6,038 nt of DNA from an uncultured Lachnospiraceae bacterium. Its GTDB lineage: Bacteria; Bacillota; Clostridia; Lachnospirales; Lachnospiraceae. Shown in pieces: positions 4,939-6,038 of the stretch. The translations under genes and the position numbers were made by a program. The first letter of the stretch is position 1, and each line of letters begins with the position of its first letter. A model generated the notes under the pieces. The model was not told where the DNA came from. It ran no database searches and saw only the letters and a list, made by a program, of their open reading frames with translations. Where the stretch lies: the NCBI GenBank assembly GCA_902797565.1, contig CADBTO010000378.1, forward strand, positions 1 through 6,038, read 5' to 3'.

Positions 4939-5817
4939 CTATACAGCCAAAAGCAGATATACCGTACCGAACGGATAGATGATCGGAATCACGAAGGAGT
5001 CTTCAGACATCTTGAGTACCGGACTGTCCTCTTCCAGAGGCGGCTCCAGGATGATCTCTTCGGAGAACATATTGGACATATTCACAGAGAAGAGGCCATT
5101 GTGGAGATTCAGGAAGTCCTCAAGCGATGCCTTGACATATTCGTCGAACAGATGGAATTCCATCTTTGCATAGCGGGAAGCAAATGCAACCGCAACATCT
5201 TCTTCCATATCCAGCCCGGAAATCAGGGTCACAGGCCCGCTGATCGCCTGGGTTACGCAGTAATTGGTCTCATATTCGGTACAGGGTACCGGAGAAAGGG
5301 GGGTGAAATCCTCCCCGATGAAGCGAACCAGGTTGTTGAACATCAGGTTCATATACATCAAGGTGTGTTCTGATGTTGGTTTGTAGGATGCTTCGAAGAA
5401 CCGTTTTAAGAGCGCGGTTGTTTCCTCAAATTCCTCGTCCCCGGCGGGGTTGTCCAACGCATTCTCAGACTGGTATCCAACCATATTGACTTCCAGCTCG
5501 CTGTTGGTCAAAGCGCCCATATCGACGAGTGTCTGTCCCAGGAGGAGATAATCCGGATTCTGTGATTTCAACAGGTCTTCCAGCTGATCCTCAAACAGAT
5601 AATTCCGCTCCAACGCAATCTCGCCGAAACGCTTATCCTCCCTGGTCTGCAGGAAGCATACTTCGTCCACCTCGGAAGCAGTCATGTAGCCTTTATGCAT
5701 CGCGAGTGTGCCGAGCTTGATGTGCGTGTCGGAGAGCCGGGCGATGGCGGTGGCGAGCTGGTCTGCAGTCACCGCTTTCTTCCCAAGTAAGTAACTTCCG
5801 AAAAACTGTGCATACAT
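4939..5817 (-). CDS. CheX-type phosphatase domain behind four MshEN-like repeats
   Basis: The protein has 292 residues. The C-terminal half (about 150-292) resembles CheX, the family that removes phosphate from CheY-type receivers. The family signature [D/S]x3Ex2Nx22P can be laid on A230, D234, N237 and P260, so the catalytic Glu is replaced by Asp while Asn and Pro are kept. The N-terminal ~116 residues hold four repeats starting at F6, L35, F64 and L93, exactly 29 apart. Each follows hydrophobic-G-x-x-hydrophobic2-x3-hydrophobic2-x4-(L/V), and the second and third end in Q57 and Q86. This matches the 24-residue motif plus 5-residue spacer of the MshEN cyclic-di-GMP-binding domain, although several ligand-type residues differ. 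The ATG at 5817 has TAAGGGAG 8 bases upstream, overlapping the stop of the receiver gene. No membrane segment is seen. It probably acts on its operon partner. Confidence 0.8.
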   Translation of the reverse strand: MYAQFFGSYLLGKKAVTADQLATAIARLSDTHIKLGTLAMHKGYMTASEVDEVCFLQTREDKRFGEIALERNYLFEDQLEDLLKSQNPDYLLLGQTLVDMGALTNSELEVNMVGYQSENALDNPAGDEEFEETTALLKRFFEASYKPTSEHTLMYMNLMFNNLVRFIGEDFTPLSPVPCTEYETNYCVTQAISGPVTLISGLDMEEDVAVAFASRYAKMEFHLFDEYVKASLEDFLNLHNGLFSVNMSNMFSEEIILEPPLEEDSPVLKMSEDSFVIPIIYPFGTVYLLLAV

Positions 5818-5830
5818 AAGATAATCTCCC

Positions 5831-6038
5831 TTATTCCCCTGTAAGATGTGACTCGATGACGCTTTCTACCTGATCCTCACGGATGGGCTTCTGGATGAAG
5901 TCCTTTGCCCCCGCGTCTATCGCAGCTTTCAGCTGATCCTTCGTACCGACGCTGGAAACAATGATCACGAGCGCATCTTTGTTCAGTGCGATAATGTCCT
6001 GTGTGGCACCGATCCCGTCCTGCTTTGGCATTACGATA
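5831..6038 (-). CDS. CheY-like response regulator, N-terminus cut by the window end
   Basis: Sixty-eight residues of the C-terminal part of a single receiver domain are visible; the protein ends at a TAA right after it, with no output domain. The first visible codons read I-V-M-P-K-Q-D-G, the segment right after the phospho-accepting Asp of receivers (D-x-x-M-P). The last base of the window is consistent with the third base of that Asp codon (GAT), so the edge cuts within it. The switch Ser lies in I-I-V-S-S-V-G and the conserved Lys in D-F-I-Q-K-P. A receiver without an output domain acts by protein contact, as CheY does. The stop is 13 bp from the CheX-type gene, whose ribosome binding site overlaps it, so the two form an operon with a likely phosphatase-substrate relationship. 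The promoter and any kinase are outside the window. Confidence 0.88.
   Translation of the reverse strand, partial: IVMPKQDGIGATQDIIALNKDALVIIVSSVGTKDQLKAAIDAGAKDFIQKPIREDQVESVIESHLTGE

Noticed and set aside
4711..5373. Plus-strand open frame of 220 codons over the hairpin region and the CheX-type gene
   Set aside because: It starts in the terminator region, is antisense to the CheX-type gene, and reads through several hairpins; no domain is recognisable.
1..6038. Mobile element or defence island
   Set aside because: The PD-(D/E)XK and AP2-HNH-like proteins hint at it, but no transposase, integrase, terminal repeat, target duplication or second defence gene is present. The other genes are core metabolism, transport and signalling.

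Overview
The window looks like an ordinary chromosomal stretch of a Gram-positive-type (Bacillota) bacterium, most likely a gut Clostridia/Lachnospiraceae relative. This is inferred from strong purine-rich ribosome binding sites, sigma-A-type promoters, a threonine synthase starting in the style of that group, an MscL with a C-terminal zinc ribbon, and a CheX-type protein paired with a small response regulator. Base composition is balanced to slightly GC-rich; only the AP2-type gene is visibly more AT-rich at its ends. No rRNA, tRNA, insertion sequence, CRISPR array or prophage gene was seen.

Layout from left to right. (1) 1-266, +: the C-terminal end of a PD-(D/E)XK nuclease-like domain, probably from an AAA-ATPase-like protein whose body lies outside the window. 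(2) 299-1428, -: azlC and azlD, a two-gene branched-chain amino-acid exporter, with a near-consensus promoter at 1438-1466 that almost abuts the azlC start. (3) 1641-2141, +: mscL, a mechanosensitive channel. (4) 2150-2953, -: a stand-alone protein with two AP2-like DNA-binding domains around a degenerate HNH-like core, convergent with mscL. (5) 3059-4704, +: a 52-residue unknown protein overlapping thrC (threonine synthase) by ATGA. Its promoter is exactly back-to-back with the AP2 gene's promoter, sharing the same 45 bp. (6) 4705-4938: an intergenic region made almost wholly of successive hairpins, including a strong bidirectional terminator. (7) 4939-6038, -: a CheX-type phosphatase domain behind four 29-residue MshEN-like repeats, preceded in the operon by a CheY-like receiver protein cut by the window edge.

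How the genes relate. azlC/azlD (amino-acid export) and thrC (last step of threonine synthesis) are both amino-acid genes but sit in separate transcription units. The thrC unit and the AP2-type gene cannot fire from their shared promoter block at the same moment, so the AP2 protein is a reasonable, untested candidate regulator. The receiver and CheX-type proteins form a signalling pair in which CheX would dephosphorylate the receiver. The MshEN-like repeats raise the possibility that cyclic-di-GMP tunes that step.

Points most worth a second look: the symmetric back-to-back promoters at 2978-3022, the hairpin array at 4716-4930 with two covarying copies of one stem, the MshEN-like/CheX fusion, the small protein coupled to thrC, and the nearly leaderless azlC.
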